Of a DNA stretch of 32,450 nucleotides, positions 22,068-30,527 are shown in pieces. The stretch is from a virus, in the IMG/VR virus record IMGVR_UViG_3300046506_000137, positions 1 through 32,450 of that record; one strand, given 5' to 3'. Every line of letters starts with the position of its first letter. Positions within the stretch are counted from its first letter, which is position 1. A program made the position numbers and the translations under genes. The notes below the pieces were generated by a model. It saw only the letters and a list, made by a program, of their open reading frames with translations. It was not told the origin of the DNA and did no database searches.

Positions 22068-23755
22068 GCAGCAGCGCCAGTCATCCGATCTAATGCGCTG
22101 ACGCCGCCTACTTGCGTCTCACTCAGATCCTTAGCGGCGCCCGCAGCATCGGCTACAGGCTTGGCCATTGCGGCCATCTGCTGCGCTTGCTGTTGCGCCT
22201 GGCGTTGCTTGCGCAGTTCAGCCACTTGATCGTCTGGACGCACAATACGCACCGGCGCACCGAGCGCCATGTTGTATTCGTCCACAGCCTGATCGAAGTC
22301 GATCTTGTCGAACACGGTTGGGGCTTCTCCCGACTCGGCCTGTGCTTTACCAGCGAGTGCTGCGAAGTTCACCAGCCGCTCAATGCTTCCGGTCGTCACC
22401 ATGCGCTGCGCCTGAGCGAGGATCGAGATGTAATCGGGCTTGAAGCTCTGTCCTTCAAGCTCCGGCGGCGGTGGCGGGAATTCCCCGCGCCTCGCCATGA
22501 TGTAGTACACCCGATCGATGGCCGGCGTTAGCAGCTCCTTGTTGGTCTGCGTGAGCACCGGATCAAGCATCAACACTTTCTCTTCGTACTTGCGTGAGAT
22601 TTCCTCAGCCGTCACTTGCCGGCGATCGGACTGTGCCAGCATGAGGAACAAGTCCTCGTACATCGCCTTGCTGATGCGCTGCTGAATCTCCTGCACGTCC
22701 TCGCGAATCGCTACGAGTCCGTCAGCTCGTGGCACATAGATGGGCTGAAACGGAATCGTCCCCGTGCCGGCCAAGGCAGAATACGTGAGATCGCCCGGTA
22801 GCAAACTCGACTTTTGATTCTTGAGTTCTGGCGTGCCCCACATTGGCGGGTCCGTCAGCTTGTCGATCTGCTTGGCTTTCTGCTTCTGCTGGTGCTGAAG
22901 CGCCTTAGCGTCTCCCAGCGCATCCATGGCGGGGCTCGAACCGTAGATATCTTCACCCGTGCGCGCCCACCGAGGGGCCATGACCGGGAATTCTTCGAAG
23001 CCTGACTCGCGCAGGAACGCCTCGCCATTCGTCGTCTCGTACCAGCACGAGCGGTAGGGCTTGTTTTTGGAGTCAGCCTTGCCGTACTCAGCCTCGCCAT
23101 TGGGCTCAACCAGGTGCACCATGCCGACCCAGTTCTCAAGCTGGCCGCTGGTGTGCAGCGCCTGAGTTTGTGGCGAGAGTTTGGCGAGTCCGAAATCCTG
23201 CGCGAGCTGCCTGACAGTCATCTTGCCTTCGTAATAGAAGGTATCAACCGTCTCCTCCGCCGACTGGGCGAGGAAGTAGCTGCCACACGTGTAGGAGCGG
23301 CAGCGGATCACATCGCGCGGATGCTCCAAAATCATCATCGGCGCCGTACCAAATACGCCCAGCTCGCCATATTCAGCCGCTAGGATGTTGTAGAAGTTGC
23401 TCTTCGCGAGCACGGCCAGCATTCGCTTTTGTACGATCTCCAGCCACTGCTTGACGGGACCGAACTCCATCAAGTCCTCATCCTCCGTGACGAACCGCAT
23501 CCAGGGGCGTGAAGGGCTCGATAGCCCTGCCAACATGCCCGAGGCCAACGTGCGAGCGGCAAACACGGGCGTGCCATCAATCACCTTTGTGTGGCGATTG
23601 GTGTTGCGATTAGCCTCACCCGTGTCCAGCAGCCATCGTGATTTGCGCGGCAGAAAGTGTTCAGCAAGCGTGCGCCATGTGCCATTCCAGGATTCGCGCT
23701 CGCCCTTGAGCTGCGTCAGGCGTTTGTTCGCGCGCTGTCGCGGTGTCTCGGCCAT
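22064..23755 (-). CDS. Portal protein (head-tail connector)
   Basis: The 563-residue product matches the podovirus head-to-tail connecting protein family: W-R-T-L-A-E-H-F-L-P-R-K near residue 26, D-G-T-P-V-F-A-A-R-T-L-A-S-G-M-L-A-G-L-S-S-P-S-R-P-W (split here) near 60-85, Y-G-E-L-G-V-F-G-T-A near 130 and a central M-W-G-T-P-E-L-K. It forms the dodecameric ring at the unique vertex through which DNA passes, and docks terminase and the adaptor. The C-terminus is Gln/Ala-rich helical with a short tail. Length is as usual for the family (500-560). ATG at 23755, one base from the gene upstream. Confidence 0.9.
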   Translation of the reverse strand: MAETPRQRANKRLTQLKGERESWNGTWRTLAEHFLPRKSRWLLDTGEANRNTNRHTKVIDGTPVFAARTLASGMLAGLSSPSRPWMRFVTEDEDLMEFGPVKQWLEIVQKRMLAVLAKSNFYNILAAEYGELGVFGTAPMMILEHPRDVIRCRSYTCGSYFLAQSAEETVDTFYYEGKMTVRQLAQDFGLAKLSPQTQALHTSGQLENWVGMVHLVEPNGEAEYGKADSKNKPYRSCWYETTNGEAFLRESGFEEFPVMAPRWARTGEDIYGSSPAMDALGDAKALQHQQKQKAKQIDKLTDPPMWGTPELKNQKSSLLPGDLTYSALAGTGTIPFQPIYVPRADGLVAIREDVQEIQQRISKAMYEDLFLMLAQSDRRQVTAEEISRKYEEKVLMLDPVLTQTNKELLTPAIDRVYYIMARRGEFPPPPPELEGQSFKPDYISILAQAQRMVTTGSIERLVNFAALAGKAQAESGEAPTVFDKIDFDQAVDEYNMALGAPVRIVRPDDQVAELRKQRQAQQQAQQMAAMAKPVADAAGAAKDLSETQVGGVSALDRMTGAAA

Positions 23756-24190
23756 CTATCCACCCAAAAGAGTTTTGTAGCCGGGCGTCACGGGCCCGGC
23801 ATTGCGTGTGAGCAGCGTCGATTGCTGGCCTCCTGCGAGTTTTGCGCGGCGGCGCGCATCGAGACTTGCCACCTTACCGGAGGGGTCGTTGTTCTCAGGC
23901 GGTGCGACTCCCGTATCTCCAGGCAACTTGGGCGTCAGAATCTTGCCAGCCAATAAACTCGCGCCCAGCGTCAATCCAGTTTTGACTGCTGCTCCCGTAA
24001 TTGCTGAAGTGGCGCCTGCTGTGGCGGCTGTACCCGCAGCCGCGCTGCCGGCTGCTGCTGTTCCAGCGCCTACTCCAGCCGCTGTTGCGCCAACCCCCGC
24101 GGCCGTTCCAGCCGCAGCGGCAGTTCCTGCGGCGGCCGCAGTCGTGCCGGAAGCTGCGGGTATCGCGGCCAGCAAAGCGGGGTAGCACAT
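23756..24190 (-). CDS. Ala/Gly-rich small virion-type protein
   Basis: The 144-residue product starts M-C-Y-P-A-L-L and consists, for residues 10-85, almost only of Ala, Gly, Thr and Val, in a hydrophobic low-complexity stretch. A C-terminal motif follows: D-A-R-R-R-A-K-L-A-G-G-Q-Q-S-T-L-L-T-R and then Y-K-T-L-L-G-G. The R-R-R-x-x-x-x-G-G-x-x-S-T-L-L-T ending is recurrent in small phage proteins encoded beside the portal. The hydrophobic stretch could enter a membrane in ejection (inference). Antisense frames are open here only because of the biased composition. Abuts the portal start without a gap. Confidence 0.7.
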   Translation of the reverse strand: MCYPALLAAIPAASGTTAAAAGTAAAAGTAAGVGATAAGVGAGTAAAGSAAAGTAATAGATSAITGAAVKTGLTLGASLLAGKILTPKLPGDTGVAPPENNDPSGKVASLDARRRAKLAGGQQSTLLTRNAGPVTPGYKTLLGG

Positions 24191-24193
24191 GAT

Positions 24194-25654
24194 TCAATTC
24201 CTACTTGAGTCGTAAGGGTCATAGTCCGTCAGGCATTTGCCCATCTTGTCCTGACCGAACGGGTTTCGATTCACATGGACCGGCGCAGCGAAGGTAGTCG
24301 CCAATGCGTCCGCTAGATCAGGAGAGCGCCCCAAGCGCGCTTTCACTTGGTCCTTCTCTTCCAAAATCAGCCTGTCACCCTTGAACGTGTAGAGCGGCGT
24401 GGTTAGCTCAGCGACAATCTCAGGCACGTTCGGCAATGCGCCGCCGTCTTTGATCCACTGGCACATCTCGAACCAAATCTCAGCACGCTTGTTGAAATAC
24501 TTTGGATCGGTTGCCTTGCCCGCAAACTGCACTTCAAGCGGCGAGCGTCCCATGGCTCTCAGCGCCACACGCCAGCCAGAAGCCCAGCCACCGGTCGCAT
24601 CGATAAAGCAGGCATCGGCCTTCCATTCCGTCCACTTCTGCGCTACCACTCCCGCACCGTGCTCATCCTCAGCATTGCGCAACACGATAGGGGTAAAGCT
24701 CGCCAAGCCCTGGCGCGGGAAGATCACGGATCGATCATCGCCAAACCGCGCCACATCCACCCCCAGCACGCGAGGCGAAAACACGTACTGCGGTTCAAGC
24801 AAATGCCGCCCTATGGCCTCATTGACCTGATCGGGACCAATCAGCGCATTTAAGCTCGACGGCGGGAAGCGACCGAAGATGTTGACCAGCACATAAGGGT
24901 TGTCTGCGCCATGCGCCTTGATCTGCTGTCTCGCCCATTCAATCGGAACACGAGGGCTGCGCTTCGGATCGTCAGGATCGCCCGTGATGGAGATCAACTT
25001 CCACTGATCGCGCTCAATGGTGGCTGCACGATACAGCGGCCCCTCAAGATGCGTCGGGTTTCCAGCCTGGACGATATGCCACTCAAGGGGAGCGCCCGAG
25101 CCGATGCCTTGAGCGGCCACCATCACGCCAGTCGGAATGCCGCCTGACTCATCCAGCACCGCCATAACGTACGGAGCATGTAGTCCCGCCCACGTATTGG
25201 CCTGCTGGCTAGAGTCCGCATCGCGAGGCCAATTCTTGGCGCTGATCCACTTCTCGCGTCCTACCTCATCACTCTCTTTCGAGAAGATGCGCTCTGCTGT
25301 CCACTGAAACAGCTCTTTGAGAAGCGGGCTGCGGTTCTGCCAAATCGCCAACTCAGCCCACAAGTTATCCTTGAGGTTCTGACCGCTGATTGCCGTGACG
25401 CCAATCTTGCACGGCGCGGGACGCGTCAGAACGAAGTTCCAGCACAGCCACGCGAGAACAGCGGTTTTGCCAGGACCCTTGCACGCAAGCAAGGCTAGCT
25501 GCGGGGTCGTCGGAAAGCATGCCAGCGCTTCGTCCTGCCACGGGTCTGGCGTTACCCCGAAAAGCTCCCGCACCATCACCTGCGGCTTCTCACGCCACAG
25601 CCGAATGCGCTCAGCCGCTTGGTCTTGAGTCGGTTCCCGTAAGACTGCGGACAA
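24194..25654 (-). CDS. terL: Terminase large subunit (DNA packaging ATPase and nuclease)
   Basis: The 486-residue product has an N-terminal W-x-D-P helix region (V-T-P-D-P-W-Q-D, about 34-41), a Walker A-type loop A-C-K-G-P-G-K-T (57-64, with Ala instead of the first Gly), a Walker B V-M-A-V-L-D-E (163-169) and a nuclease with D300 (L-G-V-D-V-A-R-F-G-D-D), D352 (F-I-D-A-T-G-G) and D449 (D-L-A-D-A). It pumps DNA into the procapsid and cuts the concatemer. TTG start at 25654, immediately after an in-frame TGA and 7 bases after GGAG, so the start cannot lie further upstream. It overlaps the small gene upstream by 44 bases. Confidence 0.9.
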   Translation of the reverse strand: MSAVLREPTQDQAAERIRLWREKPQVMVRELFGVTPDPWQDEALACFPTTPQLALLACKGPGKTAVLAWLCWNFVLTRPAPCKIGVTAISGQNLKDNLWAELAIWQNRSPLLKELFQWTAERIFSKESDEVGREKWISAKNWPRDADSSQQANTWAGLHAPYVMAVLDESGGIPTGVMVAAQGIGSGAPLEWHIVQAGNPTHLEGPLYRAATIERDQWKLISITGDPDDPKRSPRVPIEWARQQIKAHGADNPYVLVNIFGRFPPSSLNALIGPDQVNEAIGRHLLEPQYVFSPRVLGVDVARFGDDRSVIFPRQGLASFTPIVLRNAEDEHGAGVVAQKWTEWKADACFIDATGGWASGWRVALRAMGRSPLEVQFAGKATDPKYFNKRAEIWFEMCQWIKDGGALPNVPEIVAELTTPLYTFKGDRLILEEKDQVKARLGRSPDLADALATTFAAPVHVNRNPFGQDKMGKCLTDYDPYDSSRN

Positions 25655-25877
25655 TCAGGGACTCCAGAGAATGGCGAACTTCGCCACTCACGTTGAGATC
25701 ACGCGGAATTAACTTGCTCACCAATCCCATGAAGGCGCCAGGGTTCTCCCTGGCCTGCTGGGCGAGATATTCTTCACCCCCGGCTGCGGCCAGGGCGTTT
25801 TCGATCATCTCCTTCAACGTCGCTGTAGACTTGTTATGCGAGCCTTTCAATCGCCCGCCTGTCTTTTTACCTCGCAT
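25611..25877 (-). CDS. Putative terminase small subunit
   Basis: The 88-residue product begins with K-T-G-G-R-L-K-G-S-H-N-K-S-T-A-T-L-K-E, a basic start known from small phage proteins placed before the large terminase gene, then an A-A-G-G-E-E-Y-L-A-Q-Q-A-R-E-N-P-G-A-F-M-G-L-V-S-K-L-I-P segment (given here with breaks). The position and 44-base overlap with terL argue for the DNA-recognition subunit of the packaging motor. No classical HTH is visible, so this rests mainly on position and the shared pattern. Only a weak ribosome site precedes the ATG. Confidence 0.65.
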   Translation of the reverse strand: MRGKKTGGRLKGSHNKSTATLKEMIENALAAAGGEEYLAQQARENPGAFMGLVSKLIPRDLNVSGEVRHSLESLIVRSLTGTDSRPSG

Positions 25878-25901
25878 CTAAATCTGTCCGTTTTAGACCA
25901 C

Positions 25902-26228
25902 TCACTGATATCGTACCTTTCTGAACTTGCGCCTACGGGCGCGATGGCGCCTGCGCTTCGCGATTTGGAGCAGCCCGCCCCCCAGTCCAGCCGTAGCCGG
26001 CTCCTCCCCCAGGCTCAAGGTGAGCGTGATGGTGGAGCCGGGGTCGATGTCAGCGCCTTCGGTCTGGTCCAGCGCCATGACCGTGCCGACGTCGTAGAGC
26101 GTGCTGTATTGGCTTGTGGCGTAGGCGACGAGCAGGTCGGCGGTCGCGAGTGCCTCTTCGGCGGCCTCTTGCGTCAACCCTTTGAGCGGATCAGGGACCG
26201 TGGTTTGACCAACGCGGATGTCTACCAT
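25902..26228 (-). CDS. PASTA-domain protein with Arg-rich C-terminal tail
   Basis: The 108-residue product contains one PASTA domain (residues 9-76): V-P-D-P-L-K-G-L-T-Q-E-A-A-E-E-A-L, then a beta part with G-T-V-M-A-L-D-Q-T-E-G and a closing D-I-D-P-G-S-T-I-T-L-T-L-S-L-G. PASTA domains bind peptidoglycan or beta-lactam-like ligands in Ser/Thr kinases and PBPs. After a Gly linker the protein ends in a very basic segment, R-R-R-H-R-A-R-R-R-K-F-R-K-V-R. No signal peptide is visible. The ATG at 26228 forms TAATG with the upstream exported protein gene, so a longer start at 26267 is rejected. It may be a virion or cell-wall component; unproven. Confidence 0.75.
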   Translation of the reverse strand: MVDIRVGQTTVPDPLKGLTQEAAEEALATADLLVAYATSQYSTLYDVGTVMALDQTEGADIDPGSTITLTLSLGEEPATAGLGGGLLQIAKRRRHRARRRKFRKVRYQ

Positions 26229-28141
26229 TACTGCCAGGTCACCGAGTCGCCGGTGATGTCCGTGCACTTCAGCTGAATGTTGAGCGTCTTGGCGCGCACG
26301 GTGGCTGTGCCTTGCAACGTGCTGCTGCTGATCGAGAGGCCCGTGGGCAGGCTATCTACGTTCGTCACCGTGATCGCATCGCCCTCGGGGTCTGTGCAAT
26401 AAGGCGTCAGGTCAACCGGCGTCATGGCCGAGTTGAGCGGGACGAAGAACGTCAGCGAATTCGGCTCGGGCGGAATGGGCGGCAGGTTGTTCGCCCAGAA
26501 GTCCAAGTCGTCTGCGTGGATGCCTCCCACGCTCAAGTCATAGAACGTGCAATTGAGGTATTGCCTCGAGCTGTCGCCGGAGTAGCTGATGTTTCCATCC
26601 AGCCCAATGGTCGCGGCAAAACTTCCTGGCGTAGTCACGCTGTCGCAGGTGGGGATATCACCCGCTGCAATATCGGGGGTGATCGATGCATTCAACGTGT
26701 CAATCGGCGAGCCCGTCCCAATGCTCGTCAATCCGCTGGGACAGTTGATGACTTGCTTGCCACTCGGGGCGTCCAGGCACTCATCCGCGAGCGTGTGAAC
26801 CGCCGCTTCGTGCTGACTGCCATACGTGCCTACCACGTAAATGTCGTACACAGGAAAGGTGAGCGCACTGCCCAATGCAAACGTCCCCGTTGCGTCATCA
26901 TTCGATGAGGCTTGCGGGCTACTCGCACTCGCACAATGCGCGGCCTCCACGTCGGTGACTGATGGAGCCGTTGCATCCTTCTTGCATGCCACGGCATACA
27001 CCGTTCCGGCTCCATCCAGGGTCTTCGTGATCGTGTACGCGACATCCGACTGCGCGCTGATCGACGGCGTCACACTAAAAGCCGGAATCTTGTACATGTC
27101 CGCGATGCTCGCGACCGTACTGTCTCCATTCACCGTACTGTTGAGACAGAAATAACCGTCTCTCAGCGTCCCGTCCGTGTAGGTGCTGAATGTTCCCGTG
27201 TTCTGGACGGTGGTGGTCATGGCCACAGGACCAAAGGCCTTGTAAGCCGCCGTGCCGCCTGAATTCTGCCCCGCCTTCACCTGGGTACACGTGGGAGCGC
27301 CAGAGCCATCCACTACCGCCACCCCGTAGTAGTTGCAGTCCGTGCAGGCCGTGGTCGCCGTGACGGGAATCGTGCTGGTAGTGCGCGTTCCAATCGCGGG
27401 CGAGACACTAAACGTCGGCGGGGTCAGGTCGCCTGATTTCAGCGCCAGCACTAACGAGCCATAAGGGGCGCTTTCTGCTATCGATTGCGTCCACGCGGAA
27501 GACGTGAAGTTCGTCGCCGTGGTCTGAATCGTGTAGTCCGCGATAAACCCGACATCGGTTCCGTTATTCCATTGCGTCCAGGCTCTCGCTCCGGTCAATC
27601 CGGTGGGACTGGTAATCGTCGCGCCATCCGCTGTCACTGTTTTGGACTTCTTGCCCACACCGAGCAACAGCACGTTGTTCTCAGGCACCGTCACCGACGT
27701 ATTGGGGATGTTCGCCGTGTTAGATGAGCTACCCGCAATGCCGCTCGCCGCCACAATGCCCGTGCAGGTGGTCGGCACATTTCCAAACAACGCGAGCGCT
27801 ATGCCCCGAGTGTTGCTCGTGCCGGTGAAATCAACGCTCGGGATTGCATCCCCGCTTTGATAGATGCGACACCAGATCGCCAACGAATCATTGGTGGTCG
27901 AAGACGTATCCAGTAATAACGTCCAGCCTGAAGGGTCCGACGGCTGGGTATCCGTCGCCGCCCTCGCCCCCACGATCAAAATCAGCGGCGTCGTATTTGC
28001 GATGACGCCCGCGGGCATGCCGGGCGTGATCCCTCCGGTTCCACTGGCCGCCGTACCCGCGACCACCGAAGTGTAATTTCCCGTTCCTGCGAGCGCGATT
28101 GAGCAGAGCGAGCAGGCCAGGAAGGCAATGAGCTGACGCAT
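26228..28141 (-). CDS. Large secreted multidomain beta-sandwich protein
   Basis: The 637-residue product has a clear Sec signal peptide (M-R-Q-L-I-A-F-L-A-C-S-L-C-S-I-A-L-A-G, cleavage about 19). The mature part begins with a beta-sandwich region (about 20-245) with S-G-W-T-L-L-L-D and a later W-T-Q-W-N-N-G-T. Next come Ig/FN3-like modules with paired Cys, each starting with F-S-V-(S/T)-P (about 255 and 365), and a C-terminal cadherin/He_PIG-like module (Y-C-T-D-P-E-G-D-A-I-T-V ... L-P-T-G-L-S-I-S). It is coupled by TAATG at both ends. The longer frame starting at 28240 adds 33 residues without sense. Function unknown; cell-surface or extracellular adhesion is inferred. Confidence 0.75.
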   Translation of the reverse strand: MRQLIAFLACSLCSIALAGTGNYTSVVAGTAASGTGGITPGMPAGVIANTTPLILIVGARAATDTQPSDPSGWTLLLDTSSTTNDSLAIWCRIYQSGDAIPSVDFTGTSNTRGIALALFGNVPTTCTGIVAASGIAGSSSNTANIPNTSVTVPENNVLLLGVGKKSKTVTADGATITSPTGLTGARAWTQWNNGTDVGFIADYTIQTTATNFTSSAWTQSIAESAPYGSLVLALKSGDLTPPTFSVSPAIGTRTTSTIPVTATTACTDCNYYGVAVVDGSGAPTCTQVKAGQNSGGTAAYKAFGPVAMTTTVQNTGTFSTYTDGTLRDGYFCLNSTVNGDSTVASIADMYKIPAFSVTPSISAQSDVAYTITKTLDGAGTVYAVACKKDATAPSVTDVEAAHCASASSPQASSNDDATGTFALGSALTFPVYDIYVVGTYGSQHEAAVHTLADECLDAPSGKQVINCPSGLTSIGTGSPIDTLNASITPDIAAGDIPTCDSVTTPGSFAATIGLDGNISYSGDSSRQYLNCTFYDLSVGGIHADDLDFWANNLPPIPPEPNSLTFFVPLNSAMTPVDLTPYCTDPEGDAITVTNVDSLPTGLSISSSTLQGTATVRAKTLNIQLKCTDITGDSVTWQ

Positions 28142-30492
28142 TAGTTCGTATCGCATCCTTGCGTGTAAATGCTCGGGCAACTCGTGTGCGTCAGCGCATT
28201 CGCGCCTGTTTGAATGTAAGGCAGAATTCCACCGCTCCACTGCTGACTCGCGCTACCTGAAAAAGTGTTGCGATCCCAAAAGACGTGACTGGCTTGCAGG
28301 GTATCGTTGGCATAATCGCGCAACTGATCGATGGTGCAATTGCCCAACACCCCGCCCATCTCTGAGGCTTCCACGCTATAGAGCACGGGGATCTCGCTTC
28401 GATAATCATGCCCTCCTGACGTCCCGGTCAGTGTGTTGTAAGCGTAGGGCGTTTGAGTCGTGCAAGCGGTCGGCAATACATCCGGCCCGCCCATTCCCGC
28501 CTGGACGGAGGACAAATAGGCGATATGAGAATTCGTCGTGCTCTGACTGACCAGATAGTTGATCGATTCAATGACGTTGGACTTCTTGAAGACTGCCACT
28601 TCCGCGGCCACCATCCTGCGATACGAGGAGTCATACGCCGCGCCGGTATATCCACACGGAGTGGTCGATCCTAAAGCCGCGGCTGATTCGCGATTGAGAT
28701 ACAACCCTTCAAAATACGGTTCATCGTCAAATGCCGCTGCGTAAGCACTCAACATCGCAATGTAGTGATCCATCGCGGTCGAGTCCCAGCGACACCAGCC
28801 CACGCCATTGGTCCCTTGATAGGTATAGGTGCCGCTGACGTACGCGGGGAAATAGTTAGAGACGCCGCCGCTTCCGCCATAGTGGAAGTCCATCAGGCGA
28901 ATGAAGAGCCGCTTGGGCACCGCAAGCCCTTTGAGCTTGTTCACCTCCGCTTGAATCGTTGCGATTCCCGCGGCGTAGTCTCCGGCACTCGCGCCCTCAA
29001 GCTGCGACCAGCGAAACGGGACTACCACCCCGATAACGTGAGTGTCCGAAGCGATCGCATCGTAGTAACCAAACCGCGTCGATTGCACGAGGTCTGCATT
29101 GCCTCGGGTAATCTGCATGTAATGGCCGGGATGCCATTTCTTGAGCGGGACCGCATTAGGCGTCGCGGATATCGAACCGGAATAAGCCGAGAGGTTGTCG
29201 TTAACATCCTGGCTGGTCGCATCGATGGTGACGGTACTGGCCGTGGTTTTGGCGTAACTCCAACGTGCGACGTTGTTGAGATTCCAGTTCGTCAGGCTCG
29301 CCGTGGCGTTGGTCGCCGCCGTCGTGCTGGTGATGAACGTGCCCCAGTACACAGTCGAGGCCATCGAGAGCGTGAAGGTCGCCCCCGCCGTCCAGGTGAC
29401 CCCGCTATCGGTCGAGTAATCGAACTGCCAGCTATTCGTCGCCACGGTGCGCGTCAAGCGCAGCGAGAGCGTTCCCGTGACAGTTTGGGAAAGCTGTGAG
29501 GCCGTCGTGACACCATCTGTCGCGCGGGTCTTGCACTGGACCTTTTTCGTCGCGCTATTCTGGACGTAGCAGTAAACCGCCTTAGCGCCTACTGCGTTGG
29601 ATTCCGCAACGCGAATGCCCGCCTTCGGGAAAGAAGCCGCGCTCGTGATGCTCGATATCGTGACGGTCGCGAAAGCATCCCCTGCAATGCCCGTGGCGTC
29701 CGTGAACGCCAGAATCTGGTCTGCCGTGCTATCGACTCCCGCGCCTCCAAAGCCCAGCGAGAGCGCTGTGCCGGTTTGCGTCGAGGCGGGAGTCCCGTCA
29801 CTCGATCCAATGATCTGCTGCGTCAGCGCACGAGAGAGTCCTTGCCCAACAGAAACAGTCGTCGTACCGCCCGTGCCGTTGAATCGTAAATTGATTTGCT
29901 TGACGCGACTTGCCGAAGGGGGCGGGTCAGAGGGCGCATCGCCCGTGATCGTGACGGAATTGCTTCCAGGGGTGTAAGCCAACCCAGTGGGAATCGTCGG
30001 GGCCACCGTTTCTCCCGCAGGAGGCGCGGCGAACGACCAGTTTCGGGTTGAACAGTCCACACTATTGCCGCTGGTCGTGCCACGGACCTTGAGCGCCCCG
30101 GCACCGGCATTGCTGCCTGCATTGGTGAGGTTATTCCCGGCCCCGGCACTGGAGATCGCCCAACCATTCGTCGCGGCGTTATCGCCTGAGACCGTGACGA
30201 CGGTCAGGGTTGCAGTTGCGGCGGCCGAACCGCCGAAAAACTGACGCACATCCGCGCTATAAGCGGAGCCCGTTGAGAGCCCCGTCAAAGCCGGCGCGGC
30301 GGCATCGCTGCACGTCAACGTTCCTGTGGTGGGCGGCGCGCAATCACTGCGATCAGCCAGGACGCAGGGGAAAGCAGTGCTGTATACGCCATCCGCATTT
30401 GCCCTGGTCGTCACGCGCACGTTGATTGCTTCCACTTCAATGCCGCATAGCAGCAACATCAAAGTGATTACAATCTGTGAAATGCGTCTCAT
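28141..30492 (-). CDS. Secreted protein with lectin-like and glycoside-hydrolase-like domains
   Basis: The 783-residue product has a Sec signal peptide (about 1-22), an N-terminal Cys-containing beta region, a concanavalin-like sandwich (about 200-405: A-G-I-R-V-A-E-S, W-Q-F-D-Y-S-T-D-S-G-V-T-W), a short FN3-like linker, and a TIM-barrel-like C-terminal domain from about 452. In it, P-F-R-W-S-Q-L-E-G (492-500) resembles the W-S-x-L-E motif of GH-A clan enzymes. E602 (L-Y-L-N-R-E) and E708 (V-L-Y-S-V-E) are candidate acid/base and nucleophile at strands 4 and 7. Predicted action: hydrolysis of a polysaccharide outside the cytoplasm. No known family recognised. ATG at 30492 with a weak ribosome site; first gene of the leftward operon as far as visible. 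Confidence 0.7.
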   Translation of the reverse strand: MRRISQIVITLMLLLCGIEVEAINVRVTTRANADGVYSTAFPCVLADRSDCAPPTTGTLTCSDAAAPALTGLSTGSAYSADVRQFFGGSAAATATLTVVTVSGDNAATNGWAISSAGAGNNLTNAGSNAGAGALKVRGTTSGNSVDCSTRNWSFAAPPAGETVAPTIPTGLAYTPGSNSVTITGDAPSDPPPSASRVKQINLRFNGTGGTTTVSVGQGLSRALTQQIIGSSDGTPASTQTGTALSLGFGGAGVDSTADQILAFTDATGIAGDAFATVTISSITSAASFPKAGIRVAESNAVGAKAVYCYVQNSATKKVQCKTRATDGVTTASQLSQTVTGTLSLRLTRTVATNSWQFDYSTDSGVTWTAGATFTLSMASTVYWGTFITSTTAATNATASLTNWNLNNVARWSYAKTTASTVTIDATSQDVNDNLSAYSGSISATPNAVPLKKWHPGHYMQITRGNADLVQSTRFGYYDAIASDTHVIGVVVPFRWSQLEGASAGDYAAGIATIQAEVNKLKGLAVPKRLFIRLMDFHYGGSGGVSNYFPAYVSGTYTYQGTNGVGWCRWDSTAMDHYIAMLSAYAAAFDDEPYFEGLYLNRESAAALGSTTPCGYTGAAYDSSYRRMVAAEVAVFKKSNVIESINYLVSQSTTNSHIAYLSSVQAGMGGPDVLPTACTTQTPYAYNTLTGTSGGHDYRSEIPVLYSVEASEMGGVLGNCTIDQLRDYANDTLQASHVFWDRNTFSGSASQQWSGGILPYIQTGANALTHTSCPSIYTQGCDTN

Positions 30493-30527
30493 GAACTCAC
30501 GGATACCCTGTTATGCTAGGTGTGTAT

